Part shown: in pieces, positions 17,549 through 24,985 of the stretch | Layout: every line of letters starts with the position of its first letter | Numbering within the stretch: the stretch's first letter is position 1 | Source: UBA4582 sp965657335 | GTDB taxonomy: Bacteria; Pseudomonadota; Gammaproteobacteria; Pseudomonadales; Azotimanducaceae | Length of the DNA: 64,000 nucleotides | NCBI GenBank assembly: GCA_965657335.1 | Contig: CBFHOH010000010.1 | Coordinates: 62,001-126,000 of the forward strand | Direction: 5' to 3' | The notes under the pieces: generated by a model | Seen by the model: only the letters and a program-made list of their open reading frames with translations | Told to the model about the DNA's origin: nothing | Databases searched by the model: none | Made by a program: the position numbers and the translations under genes

Positions 17549-17875
17549 TCAAGCGTCAACGACAAAAACCGCAGTGCCAGTCACTGAAACCATCATCATG
17601 CCATTGGTTTGGCCGAAGCTTTCATAGTCGACGTCGACACCGACAACAGCATTTGCACCTAATTCTTCAGCCCAATCCTCTAGGTCTTCGAAAGCGATTT
17701 CTCTGGCCTTGCCAAGCTCGCGTTCGTAGGATGCTGATCGCCCACCGACAATATCTCTCACAGCGGCAAACATATCTCTGAATATGTTTGCGCCAAGAAT
17801 TGCCTCACCGGTAATCACACCGAGGTACTTTTCTACTTTCTTTCCTTCGATTCCGGGTGTGGTTGTGACAATCAT
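17549..17875 (-). CDS. ybjQ: YbjQ/UPF0145 family protein
   Basis: A 108-residue cytoplasmic protein with the near-invariant family core TGEAILGANIFRD, IVGGRSASYE and LGANAVVGVDVDYE. Length and start match the family, which forms pentameric rings and is often labelled a heavy-metal-binding domain, although its role is unsettled. GGAG lies 9 bases upstream of the ATG. It is followed upstream by a methyltransferase gene on the same strand, 39 bases away, and may be co-transcribed with it. Confidence 0.93.
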   Translation of the reverse strand: MIVTTTPGIEGKKVEKYLGVITGEAILGANIFRDMFAAVRDIVGGRSASYERELGKAREIAFEDLEDWAEELGANAVVGVDVDYESFGQTNGMMMVSVTGTAVFVVDA

Positions 17876-17914
17876 GATTGGTTCTCCATCTGAGTTGTTG
17901 GGTTGCCAAATAAA

Positions 17915-18544
17915 TCAGAGGTCGACGATGAGGATCTCTCCGGAGGCATTCACAGGTCGCGCCAGGTGTTTGGCAATGACTTCAACTTTATCGTATTTCT
18001 TCTTGCAACGTTCAGCCAGTGCGGTGAATGGAGAGCGACAGGGGTCAGAAATCATCACGGTTTTTACACCAGCCTTTTTTGCTCGATTGATCAAGTTAAA
18101 GAGCATGCCAGTCATTTCGTCCCAGAAACAAATGTCGGCACCCAAGATAACATCGTAATTTTTTAATCGTTCTACGGTGAGCTGTTGAAATGACACTTTC
18201 TCTCCAACGATTTCAACTTTGTTAATTTCTGCATGTACCTGAAGGTAAGGAAGTACATTTTCATCTGCATCTATTCCCGTTACTCGCGCATCAAACTCTT
18301 TTGCACAGTAAATGCCCAACAATCCCCACCCACAACCTATTTCCAACACCCTGACTTTCTTTTTCAGCGGATTTTTCTTTAAATAATTCATGATGAGGAA
18401 ACTGGAATTCCAGAATTTGTTACCATGCAATTCCGCAACATGGCCCTCGCGTTTCAGGCGTCTTATCTCTTTGTGATTTGCATTGAGTATTTTTACACCA
18501 TAGGCGGTGCGGTTAGTCGGTTGCGCCATCGTAAGTTTGCTCAC
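17915..18544 (-). CDS. Class I SAM-dependent methyltransferase, lysine-MTase-like
   Basis: A 209-residue Rossmann methyltransferase. SAM motif I is LEIGCGWGLLGIYCA (about residue 67), followed by the acidic strand end T-G-I-D-A-D. The post-II region reads GADICFWDEM, similar to the (D/E)xxY-bearing family that includes ETF-beta and other protein lysine methyltransferases. The target is unknown. Lysine-rich stretches (K-K-N-P-L-K-K-K) precede motif I. It lies upstream of ybjQ on the same strand. Confidence 0.78.
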   Translation of the reverse strand: MSKLTMAQPTNRTAYGVKILNANHKEIRRLKREGHVAELHGNKFWNSSFLIMNYLKKNPLKKKVRVLEIGCGWGLLGIYCAKEFDARVTGIDADENVLPYLQVHAEINKVEIVGEKVSFQQLTVERLKNYDVILGADICFWDEMTGMLFNLINRAKKAGVKTVMISDPCRSPFTALAERCKKKYDKVEVIAKHLARPVNASGEILIVDL

Positions 18545-18872
18545 TTGTGCATGAAGCGCGGTATTCTAGCCTGATTGATGTTCATGTACACCCGATAATC
18601 GATTTGGTACTACATTTTCTCTGCCTCACCTTTTTGATTTTAAGCGTTTTTAATCAGCCCAATGGCTATGCGGCTGTTGGTGTAAGTCTCCTCAATCGTG
18701 TTACTCAGGTGCAATTTACGTTGACTCCTCGCAAATGCCTGATGGCAGTACACGGACGATTTAATGTTGATCTGCGATCTTGTTTAAAAGGGGGAATTAG
18801 TTGACGTTATTTTTGGTAAATCCATGTAGTATTTTACGTAAGTTTAAATACCGTGAACAAGAGCGTTTGGCC
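18545..18872. other. Intergenic region upstream of the DUF4139 gene
   Basis: About 330 bases. A plus-strand frame at 18547-18804 (85 residues, one hydrophobic segment) has no convincing ribosome-binding site and is not called. TTGACG at 18801 followed about 20 bases later by TAGTAT is a poor promoter candidate (spacing too long). Confidence 0.3.
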
Positions 18873-20354
18873 ATGAGCAAAATTCAGCAGTTACTTCAAT
18901 CAAGTCAACCCAGGCTTTCCAACAGCATCCTACCGAGTTTTTTAGTGCTGTTAGCGCAATGCAGTTTTTCCGTAAATACTTATGCCGTAAGCGCCACGGA
19001 ACAGGCGAAGCAAATTGTTGTAGGAAATGACACACAAAGAGATCTGAGCGTCACTGTTTACAACGACAACTTTGCGCTGGTGCGAGAAGCGCGTGAATTA
19101 GTATTGCCCAAGGGGCTTGTGGAACTTGAATTTCAAGACGTGCCGAAGACAATTGACCCGACCTCTGTCACAGTGAAATCTGTCGATCAGCCCGATCAGT
19201 TTTCAGTGCTGGAACAAAATTATCGCTATGACTTATTAAACAGGACAACGCTGCTGTCTAAATTTGTTGGCAGAAAATTGAAATACAGCCGAAGCGTACT
19301 GACAGGTTCTAGCTATGAAAACAGTTTTCGTGAAGGCAGTTTGCTGGCGCTTGATCCTGAGATAGTGGATTTTGGTGATGAAATTGAAATCGAGCCTGAA
19401 GGCACAATCACGCTGTCATCTGTACCTGAAGAGCTTACATCGAAGCCAACACTCGTGTGGCTCCTGGAAAACCAGGTGCATGGGGCTCAACTGCTGGAAA
19501 CATCCTATCTGGCTAACAGGATTTCTTGGCAGGCAGATTATATTGCTGTGCTTGACGATGAAGCTGGCCAGTTCGATCTTTCAGCTTGGGTAACAATGAA
19601 TAATCGTAGTGGAGCGCGTTTCCATGATGCTCAGATCAAGCTGGTGGCGGGAGACGTCAATCGAGTAAAGACAGATGAGCAGGCACGAGAAATGCGCTTC
19701 ACTTCGCCTGCTCGCGCGATGAGCGATGAGATGGCTCAGCAAGAGTCCTTTTTTGAATATCATCTTTACACCCTGCCAAGGAAAACAACCTTGGCTAACA
19801 ATGAGACTAAACAAATTAATTTGATGTCTGCCGACGGTGTCGGGTTTACGAAAGAGTATGTGCTTTTGAGTCAAGCGGGTAATCAACGAAGGGCCCAGAT
19901 CGGAGAGTCAAAGTTTGATGTAAAACTGAAATTCGATAATCGGGAAAAAAACAAATTAGGTATGCCTCTACCTGCCGGTCGCGTTCGCGTTTACCAAGAA
20001 GATTCGAGTGGCGCGCTGCAACTGGTTGGCGAGGATAGGGTGAAGCACACGCCCGAAGACGAGACCGTTACTCTGTCCGTTGGTAAAGCTTTTGATTTGG
20101 TCGCAGAAAGGAGACAAACGGCCTATCGCAGAATTGGAGATAAGGGTATTGAGGTGAGTTATGAAATTACTGTGCGTAATCAAAAGCGAGAGAATGTAAG
20201 CGCGATAGTTCAGGAGCGGATGTTTGGCGACTGGATAATTAGTGGTGAGAATCTGAAGGGCGTAAGACTGGATGCAGCGACTTACGAGTTTAAATTTGAC
20301 GTCAAGGCAAAAAGTGCTAGAACCATAAAGTACACGGCACGAATGACTTACTGA
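18873..20354 (+). CDS. Secreted DUF4139-domain protein
   Basis: A 493-residue protein with a signal-like hydrophobic segment (about residues 18-40, ending T-Y-A-V-S-A) behind an unusually long polar N-terminus. The mature part is beta-rich: N-terminal VTVYNDNFALVRE and PKGLVELEFQDVP strands, and a C-terminal block with LPAGRVRVYQED and SYEITVRNQK that matches DUF4139. The biochemical function of DUF4139 is unknown. An upstream TTG at 18801 has a G-rich site and cannot be excluded. It converges on the end of the vWA operon with a 15-base gap and probably belongs to the same envelope block. Confidence 0.75.
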   Translation: MSKIQQLLQSSQPRLSNSILPSFLVLLAQCSFSVNTYAVSATEQAKQIVVGNDTQRDLSVTVYNDNFALVREARELVLPKGLVELEFQDVPKTIDPTSVTVKSVDQPDQFSVLEQNYRYDLLNRTTLLSKFVGRKLKYSRSVLTGSSYENSFREGSLLALDPEIVDFGDEIEIEPEGTITLSSVPEELTSKPTLVWLLENQVHGAQLLETSYLANRISWQADYIAVLDDEAGQFDLSAWVTMNNRSGARFHDAQIKLVAGDVNRVKTDEQAREMRFTSPARAMSDEMAQQESFFEYHLYTLPRKTTLANNETKQINLMSADGVGFTKEYVLLSQAGNQRRAQIGESKFDVKLKFDNREKNKLGMPLPAGRVRVYQEDSSGALQLVGEDRVKHTPEDETVTLSVGKAFDLVAERRQTAYRRIGDKGIEVSYEITVRNQKRENVSAIVQERMFGDWIISGENLKGVRLDAATYEFKFDVKAKSARTIKYTARMTY

Positions 20355-20369
20355 AAAGCCTGGTAGGTG

Positions 20370-21371
20370 CTAGAAAACACCGAAGCTATTAAGACCGACA
20401 AAAGTTCCGCCATTTCGCTCGCATAACACACGCATGAAATGTGCAAACCGGTATCCGGTTGCGCCTCCACCTGCTGCAAATTGGACTGGAAACCCAATGC
20501 CGTGAATTCTGACTAATCGCTCACCATTTTCATCCTCAGTGTTGATCTGGTCGATGCGTTCTATAACACCTGAAAATGATCTGCCTTTGAAGTCATCTCC
20601 AAATACATAAATGCTGATTTTTCGGCCTGGCCGGTAAAACGTTCCCACCGCGTCAGCGATGCCGTTAGTCGGGTTTGAGCGGCTCTGAGCCTGCCAAAAG
20701 CCAAGGCGTTCGATGATATCTCGACGCCTTTCCTGGGTGTCTGTTATCCACTCGCCCGCGAAGCGTGGAAACATATAATGTCCTTGGTCATTCATGACCT
20801 GTATGCCTTTTAGTTGAGGATACACGGCAAGCGTTTCAGAGACCTTTCTGACCACAAGAGGCCAGGCGACACTACGCATGCTGCCAGATGTATCGATCAG
20901 AAAAATGACATATTCACTGTCGACAGGAATACCCCCGATCATGTTTGCTTCCTGCTGTTTCTGGTACTCGACGAGGAGTTTTTGCAAATCAAGAGTCATC
21001 TTTTGTTTCGCTTCAGCCAATTGACCTTGAATGGTGTTGTCAATTTTTGATTTGTCTACGGTGGCCTCATACTGACCCTTAAGAGCTTCGAGTTTTGCTT
21101 CTAGTTGCGCAAGCTGCTCGAGTTCATCAATTTTTTCGTCCTCTTTTCTAATCATTTCCCTGTTAAGTTCTCGGGTTTCACCCCGAATATCAAATAACTC
21201 AGCTTCTAGTTGTTCGAGGTAGGCGGTTAGATCTTCGATCGTTTCTTCCAATACAATCGGGTCAAAAACTTTAGTGAGCACCAGCAGCAGAATAATTGCA
21301 CCAAATCCACAGCTCACAACATCCAAAAAGGAGAGGCTGATACCTTCGACTTCCCGTCGTTTGTTTTTCAT
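20370..21371 (-). CDS. Membrane-anchored vWA protein B with ExbD-like helix
   Basis: A 333-residue protein. A basic N-terminus leads into one helix carrying S-L-S-F-L-D-V-V-S-C-G-F-G-A (Asp17), then a coiled coil (about 42-142), then a von Willebrand A domain. The metal-site D-T-S-G-S (160-164) is intact, with a downstream Thr (N-P-T-N-G) and Asp (F-G-D-D). Topology puts the vWA domain in the periplasm. The ATG shares a base with the upstream vWA stop (TAATG), so the two are translationally coupled. The helix resembles the F-I-D-V-M segment of ExbD/TolR, suggesting pairing with the ExbB-like protein encoded three genes upstream. Last gene of the run. Confidence 0.85.
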   Translation of the reverse strand: MKNKRREVEGISLSFLDVVSCGFGAIILLLVLTKVFDPIVLEETIEDLTAYLEQLEAELFDIRGETRELNREMIRKEDEKIDELEQLAQLEAKLEALKGQYEATVDKSKIDNTIQGQLAEAKQKMTLDLQKLLVEYQKQQEANMIGGIPVDSEYVIFLIDTSGSMRSVAWPLVVRKVSETLAVYPQLKGIQVMNDQGHYMFPRFAGEWITDTQERRRDIIERLGFWQAQSRSNPTNGIADAVGTFYRPGRKISIYVFGDDFKGRSFSGVIERIDQINTEDENGERLVRIHGIGFPVQFAAGGGATGYRFAHFMRVLCERNGGTFVGLNSFGVF

Positions 21372-22459
21372 TATGGCCAATCCCTCGCGGGTGCAAGAAA
21401 GGCGCCAGCTGTTAGTTGTGCCAATATCCAGAAGTTAGGCGATGCGAGCGGATCACCTTCCATCGGGAACAGGATGATGTTCACCGGAATGTCATTGGGC
21501 AGCTCGTCTAAGGCGCTGGAGAAGTATCGGGCTCGTTGTCGACTGCTGACGATGGGATCATCATCTGGCGCTTCGCCCTGAGTGGGCAATCCGTCTGTGA
21601 TTAGGTAGATATTGTCTGGGCGAGGTTTCAGTTGCCGAGCATACGCGAAAGGTGCATGCAACGAGGTGCCGCCCTCTGGCGCTTTCTCGGCGAGTGCGGC
21701 AAGTGTATTGTCCATGTTCTCGCGATCAATTGTTTTTTGCCAACCCGTGCTCTCGCCCAACTGTTTTGCTTCAGTGTTGAAAGTGATAATTTGAAATTCG
21801 GCTTCTTTGGGTAAGTTCGCGACAACCCAGTCGATAGTTCGAACTGCGCGCTGCCATTTTTCTGCGGCAAGCTTCGATTCCTTGGACATATTGTTGAGCC
21901 TGATTGCATTAACAATCGTCTCGTGGAGCATGCTAGCGGACGAGTCCAGCATAATCAGTATGCGTTCCCCGCCCACATTGAGTCCGGTCAAATATTGACG
22001 GTTTCCCTCACCGACGAATGCGCGGAGGCTCGTGCCTGCGGTGTCGTCGCCAACAACGCTGCCCTCTAGTATTGCTTTGTCTTCCTCGAGTAATTTTAAC
22101 TCTGTTTTTAGTTTTTCAATGGTATCTTCAGAGCTCGTGCCTGATTCCGATAATTCAGCAATTCTTTGGCTTAACGCCTCTATCTCCTCAAGTATTTCAA
22201 GTGTTGTGCCTTGAGTTTCTGTAATGTCATCCTTGGTCTCATCCACGGTAATACGTAGTTCTACTAAATCTTTTTCACCGTCGAGCACTTCCTTCTCGAG
22301 TTTTGTAACCTGAGCAAGTAGCTGAAGGTCCATGTCCTTATCCACGGTTTCAGTTGCATGATTGATGATTAAATAGATAAGAATTACAGCGCCAAAACCA
22401 CAGGACATAATGTCGAGGAACGACAGGCTGAAGGCATTAAATTCTCTTCTTCGGGCCAT
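21371..22459 (-). CDS. Membrane-anchored vWA protein A with ExbD-like helix
   Basis: A 362-residue paralogue of the next gene: short basic N-terminus, a helix with S-L-S-F-L-D-I-M-S-C-G-F-G-A (Asp16), coiled coil (about 45-135) and a vWA domain. The MIDAS motif is D-S-S-A-S (172-176), with G-G-T-S and I-T-D-G as the later metal-site elements, so metal-dependent ligand binding looks possible. It begins 3 bases after the FHA-like gene's stop and ends overlapping the second vWA start. The matching helix motif in two otherwise diverged proteins marks that motif as functional. I infer an ExbD/TolR-like role with vWA as the periplasmic output domain. Confidence 0.85.
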   Translation of the reverse strand: MARRREFNAFSLSFLDIMSCGFGAVILIYLIINHATETVDKDMDLQLLAQVTKLEKEVLDGEKDLVELRITVDETKDDITETQGTTLEILEEIEALSQRIAELSESGTSSEDTIEKLKTELKLLEEDKAILEGSVVGDDTAGTSLRAFVGEGNRQYLTGLNVGGERILIMLDSSASMLHETIVNAIRLNNMSKESKLAAEKWQRAVRTIDWVVANLPKEAEFQIITFNTEAKQLGESTGWQKTIDRENMDNTLAALAEKAPEGGTSLHAPFAYARQLKPRPDNIYLITDGLPTQGEAPDDDPIVSSRQRARYFSSALDELPNDIPVNIILFPMEGDPLASPNFWILAQLTAGAFLAPARDWP

Positions 22460-22462
22460 AAG

Positions 22463-23812
22463 TTATGTTTCAACAGATATTAATGTAGCAGTTTCGTTGC
22501 CCAGCGTAAGTCTATCTCCTGCTGAGAGCCTAGTCCCGTTGGTTACCGGTGCGTTGTTTAGAAGTACTTGGTCGGTATCCTCGGGTAACTCGATTGCCGC
22601 GGCCTTGTTCTCGCGATAAATCACGCAAACAGGGTTTGTTTCATTAATCTCGATCACGTCATTGTTGGCAATGCCCAATGGCAATCTCATGCCAATGGCG
22701 CTGGCATGAGCGTTTAGTAGCAGGTGAGTTGGTGTTGCTTCGGGTGAGTGAATCGATGTACGCCCAATATGTGGATTTGTTGAGTGCTGTAGGTCCTGAG
22801 GTTCACTCTGCATTTTGGGTAAGGGTAGGCTGGTCACGTGCGCAACTTGATTGTCTTGCACAATTTTTTCCAGGTGCAGTTCGGTGCCCTGCGCGACGGC
22901 ATCATCCTCAAGCACCGCGACTTCGACGTTGCTAAGTAACGCAAGGGAATCACTGAAGCCAGGGAAACCCTTGAATCTGTGTGAAACGTACAGTTTTGCC
23001 CGCTCGTTTGTTGGTATCTGATTACGTATAGCTTGAATCACCTGCGGGTAAATATTAGTACACGCGGAAAGCAGTTGATCAGGAGAAACGTTCACTGAGT
23101 AATTAGCGTTTTTATGTTCGAGCTCAAATGGCTTGTGCGTGGTGTCAAGATTTTTAATCCAAGCTGGCAGTTGATCGTAAAGTGCCTGTTCACTCTCAGC
23201 TTGGTACATAGGGTCAAAGCGTGAAGACTGGATGAACTGGTCAGCGATAATGTTCGCCCAGCGGTCCCAGAGCGTAAATAGACCGGATTCCGCGACCGTC
23301 AATGTTTCCGCTCTTCGAAGCAAGCCATCATTTCTAAAAACAGAGAGAACAATTCTGTGAAGATAAATGTCGAGATGAAACACAAGGTTGTGGGGGCCGG
23401 GGGTCGCAACTGACACTAAACCTATATCGACGAGGCCTTTGACGTTCAGTTGGCACTCGTTAGCCATACCAAGCAATAGGGCTAGCTGGTTTTTTGTGTA
23501 GTGTCCTGGCACCGCGAAAACCAGATTTTCGACATCTTGATCAAGTTGTGATGCGATGTGCTCCAGATGCGCAAAAGCCAGGTCTGCATGATGACGAACA
23601 TTCGCAGTGCCGTTAGCCATGGTTTCTGTGCCGAGCTGGTTCCAGTATTTGTTGTTCGTCCATCGGGGTAATCGTCTTGCGTTTGCCGCGCCGCGATCGC
23701 CAACAAGTAAATTGTTGCCGTCGAGTACCGCATAACCAGGGCTTACCGTGACAAGTTTCCCGCTTTGGAAAACCTGAATACCGGAATCGTTAAGTTCAAT
23801 CAATGTAGCCAA
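22463..23812 (-). CDS. Hsp70/actin-like N-domain with degenerate FHA-like C-domain
   Basis: A 449-residue soluble protein starting with TTG. Residues ~1-330 look like a divergent Hsp70/actin fold: an opening strand pair (ELNDSGIQVFQ), a VFAVPGHYTKNQ segment like the Hsp70 VPAxF loop, and a later G-L-V-D-I-G. Residues ~360-449 end in VLLNNAPVTNGTRLSAGDRL-T-L-G, like the last strands of an FHA domain (N-G-x-x-L-x-x-G-D-x-I-x-L-G). The phosphothreonine-binding G-R and S-x-x-H signatures are not visible. It lies between the ExbB-like gene (28-base gap) and vWA A (3 bases). The fold assignment is by eye and needs a structure prediction. Confidence 0.62.
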   Translation of the reverse strand: MATLIELNDSGIQVFQSGKLVTVSPGYAVLDGNNLLVGDRGAANARRLPRWTNNKYWNQLGTETMANGTANVRHHADLAFAHLEHIASQLDQDVENLVFAVPGHYTKNQLALLLGMANECQLNVKGLVDIGLVSVATPGPHNLVFHLDIYLHRIVLSVFRNDGLLRRAETLTVAESGLFTLWDRWANIIADQFIQSSRFDPMYQAESEQALYDQLPAWIKNLDTTHKPFELEHKNANYSVNVSPDQLLSACTNIYPQVIQAIRNQIPTNERAKLYVSHRFKGFPGFSDSLALLSNVEVAVLEDDAVAQGTELHLEKIVQDNQVAHVTSLPLPKMQSEPQDLQHSTNPHIGRTSIHSPEATPTHLLLNAHASAIGMRLPLGIANNDVIEINETNPVCVIYRENKAAAIELPEDTDQVLLNNAPVTNGTRLSAGDRLTLGNETATLISVET

Positions 23813-23840
23813 TGAATAATTCCCGCTTTACCTTTGATGA

Positions 23841-24644
23841 TTATTGCACCTGATTCTGAAGATTTCTGATCAGCCGGTTGTCGCAGTAGTCTTCCGCGTC
23901 CAAGACCAGTCGTTCTTGAGTAAGCTGCAACTGATGCATCAAAAACATGATGAGTATGCTGATTAAAAGTGCAACGAATGTCGAGTTAAAGGCGATGCCT
24001 AAGCTCTGGGTAACGCCTGCGATATCACCTTGTACAGCCTTGTGCGCTTGTCCGAGTGCCTGACCGATACCTCTAACGGTGCCGAGGAATCCGATCGAAG
24101 GAATTGCCCAGGCAATATAGCGGATCATTGATAGCTCAGAGTCGAGTCGCTCAGATTCTGATTCACAGATCCCTCTGATGGTGCTTGAGACGTCCTGAAT
24201 GTTGCGCGTCGACCTAAAACGATGCAGGGCGGTTAGGAGTGCGCGAGGCAGCAAAAAGCCATGCTGTGATTCTGGTAGTGCCTGAATGGGACGAGAATAC
24301 TCTCGTGCGTCCTCGGGTAGAATGCTCGTGCCAAGGTTGATCGGCAGCAGGTCGAGTTGTAGCAAGTTTCTCTCTCTGTTGGTGAGCACCGCTTTGTAGC
24401 CCATGAGAGAAATCGCCCAAAACATCAGGATAAAGCAGGCTTCTTGTTCAAAATCCCTGATGACCACATAGGTTGACCGTTCCGGTACAAAGTCTGGATT
24501 CGCATTGAGCTCTATCGCTTGCTGCTCGAGAATCGCTGTCGCATTGGGCCTGATAATAGAGACATAAACAGCGTGAACGATGATGACAGCAATAATCAGT
24601 GAAAAAAGTTGGAAGATGAATTCAACAGGCAGTTGTTTTCGCAC
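23841..24644 (-). CDS. MotA/TolQ/ExbB-family proton-channel protein
   Basis: A 267-residue inner-membrane protein with helices at about 8-30, 67-85, 175-197 and 214-238. The conserved core is I-P-S-I-G-F-L-G-T-V-R-G-I-G-Q-A-L (181-197) followed by SLGIAFNSTFVALLISI, whose Thr222 matches the polar residue of the ExbB/TolQ ion path. The family forms pentameric channels around a dimer of ExbD/TolR/MotB-type helices. Start is GTG 24644 with AGGAG 5 bases upstream, overlapping the previous gene's stop. No ExbD or TolR gene is present; the two downstream vWA proteins, with Asp-bearing helices, are the likely partners. Confidence 0.88.
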   Translation of the reverse strand: MRKQLPVEFIFQLFSLIIAVIIVHAVYVSIIRPNATAILEQQAIELNANPDFVPERSTYVVIRDFEQEACFILMFWAISLMGYKAVLTNRERNLLQLDLLPINLGTSILPEDAREYSRPIQALPESQHGFLLPRALLTALHRFRSTRNIQDVSSTIRGICESESERLDSELSMIRYIAWAIPSIGFLGTVRGIGQALGQAHKAVQGDIAGVTQSLGIAFNSTFVALLISILIMFLMHQLQLTQERLVLDAEDYCDNRLIRNLQNQVQ

Positions 24645-24652
24645 AGGTTCTC

Positions 24653-24985
24653 CTAGATGTTCGTTGGGAAGGCGACGGCTTTTTCAGTGTCGATTTCCTC
24701 ACTTGGTATAAAAATCTGAACGCGCTCTCTCAAAGTCGCTGGCGCTTCAATTGCGTCTGTTTTCGCGGCTTCGTCTTCGGGTGCTGGATCAGTCTTCGGA
24801 TTCGACGATACAACCTGCGGTACTTTAAGCTCTTTGGGTGCCGCGACTGATTGAGCGTTTTGTGCCGTCGGTGGTGTCGAGACCTCTGGTGTTTCTGCTT
24901 CACCAGCGTAAGTGAAGGCGACCCCGTGCAAACAGATCAGGCAAGCTGCCCGCCTTACACCCACGATGATATTGGATAATTTCAT
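24653..24985 (-). CDS. Small secreted Pro/Ala-rich protein
   Basis: A 110-residue protein with a signal peptide (basic start, hydrophobic core to about residue 26, likely cleavage F-T-Y-A / G-E-A). The mature part is low-complexity, rich in Pro, Ala, Glu and Thr, and ends with a short ordered-looking tail (LRERVQIFIPSEEID). Its start overlaps the PEGA/SUMF1 stop by 4 bases (ATGA), so it is translated with that gene. I recognise no family. It may be a periplasmic linker or accessory for the complex. Confidence 0.7.
   Translation of the reverse strand: MKLSNIIVGVRRAACLICLHGVAFTYAGEAETPEVSTPPTAQNAQSVAAPKELKVPQVVSSNPKTDPAPEDEAAKTDAIEAPATLRERVQIFIPSEEIDTEKAVAFPTNI

Noticed and set aside
18547..18804. 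85-residue plus-strand frame with a hydrophobic segment upstream of the DUF4139 gene
   Set aside because: GTG start lacks a ribosome-binding site and the C-terminal half does not look coding; kept only as a remark on the gap.
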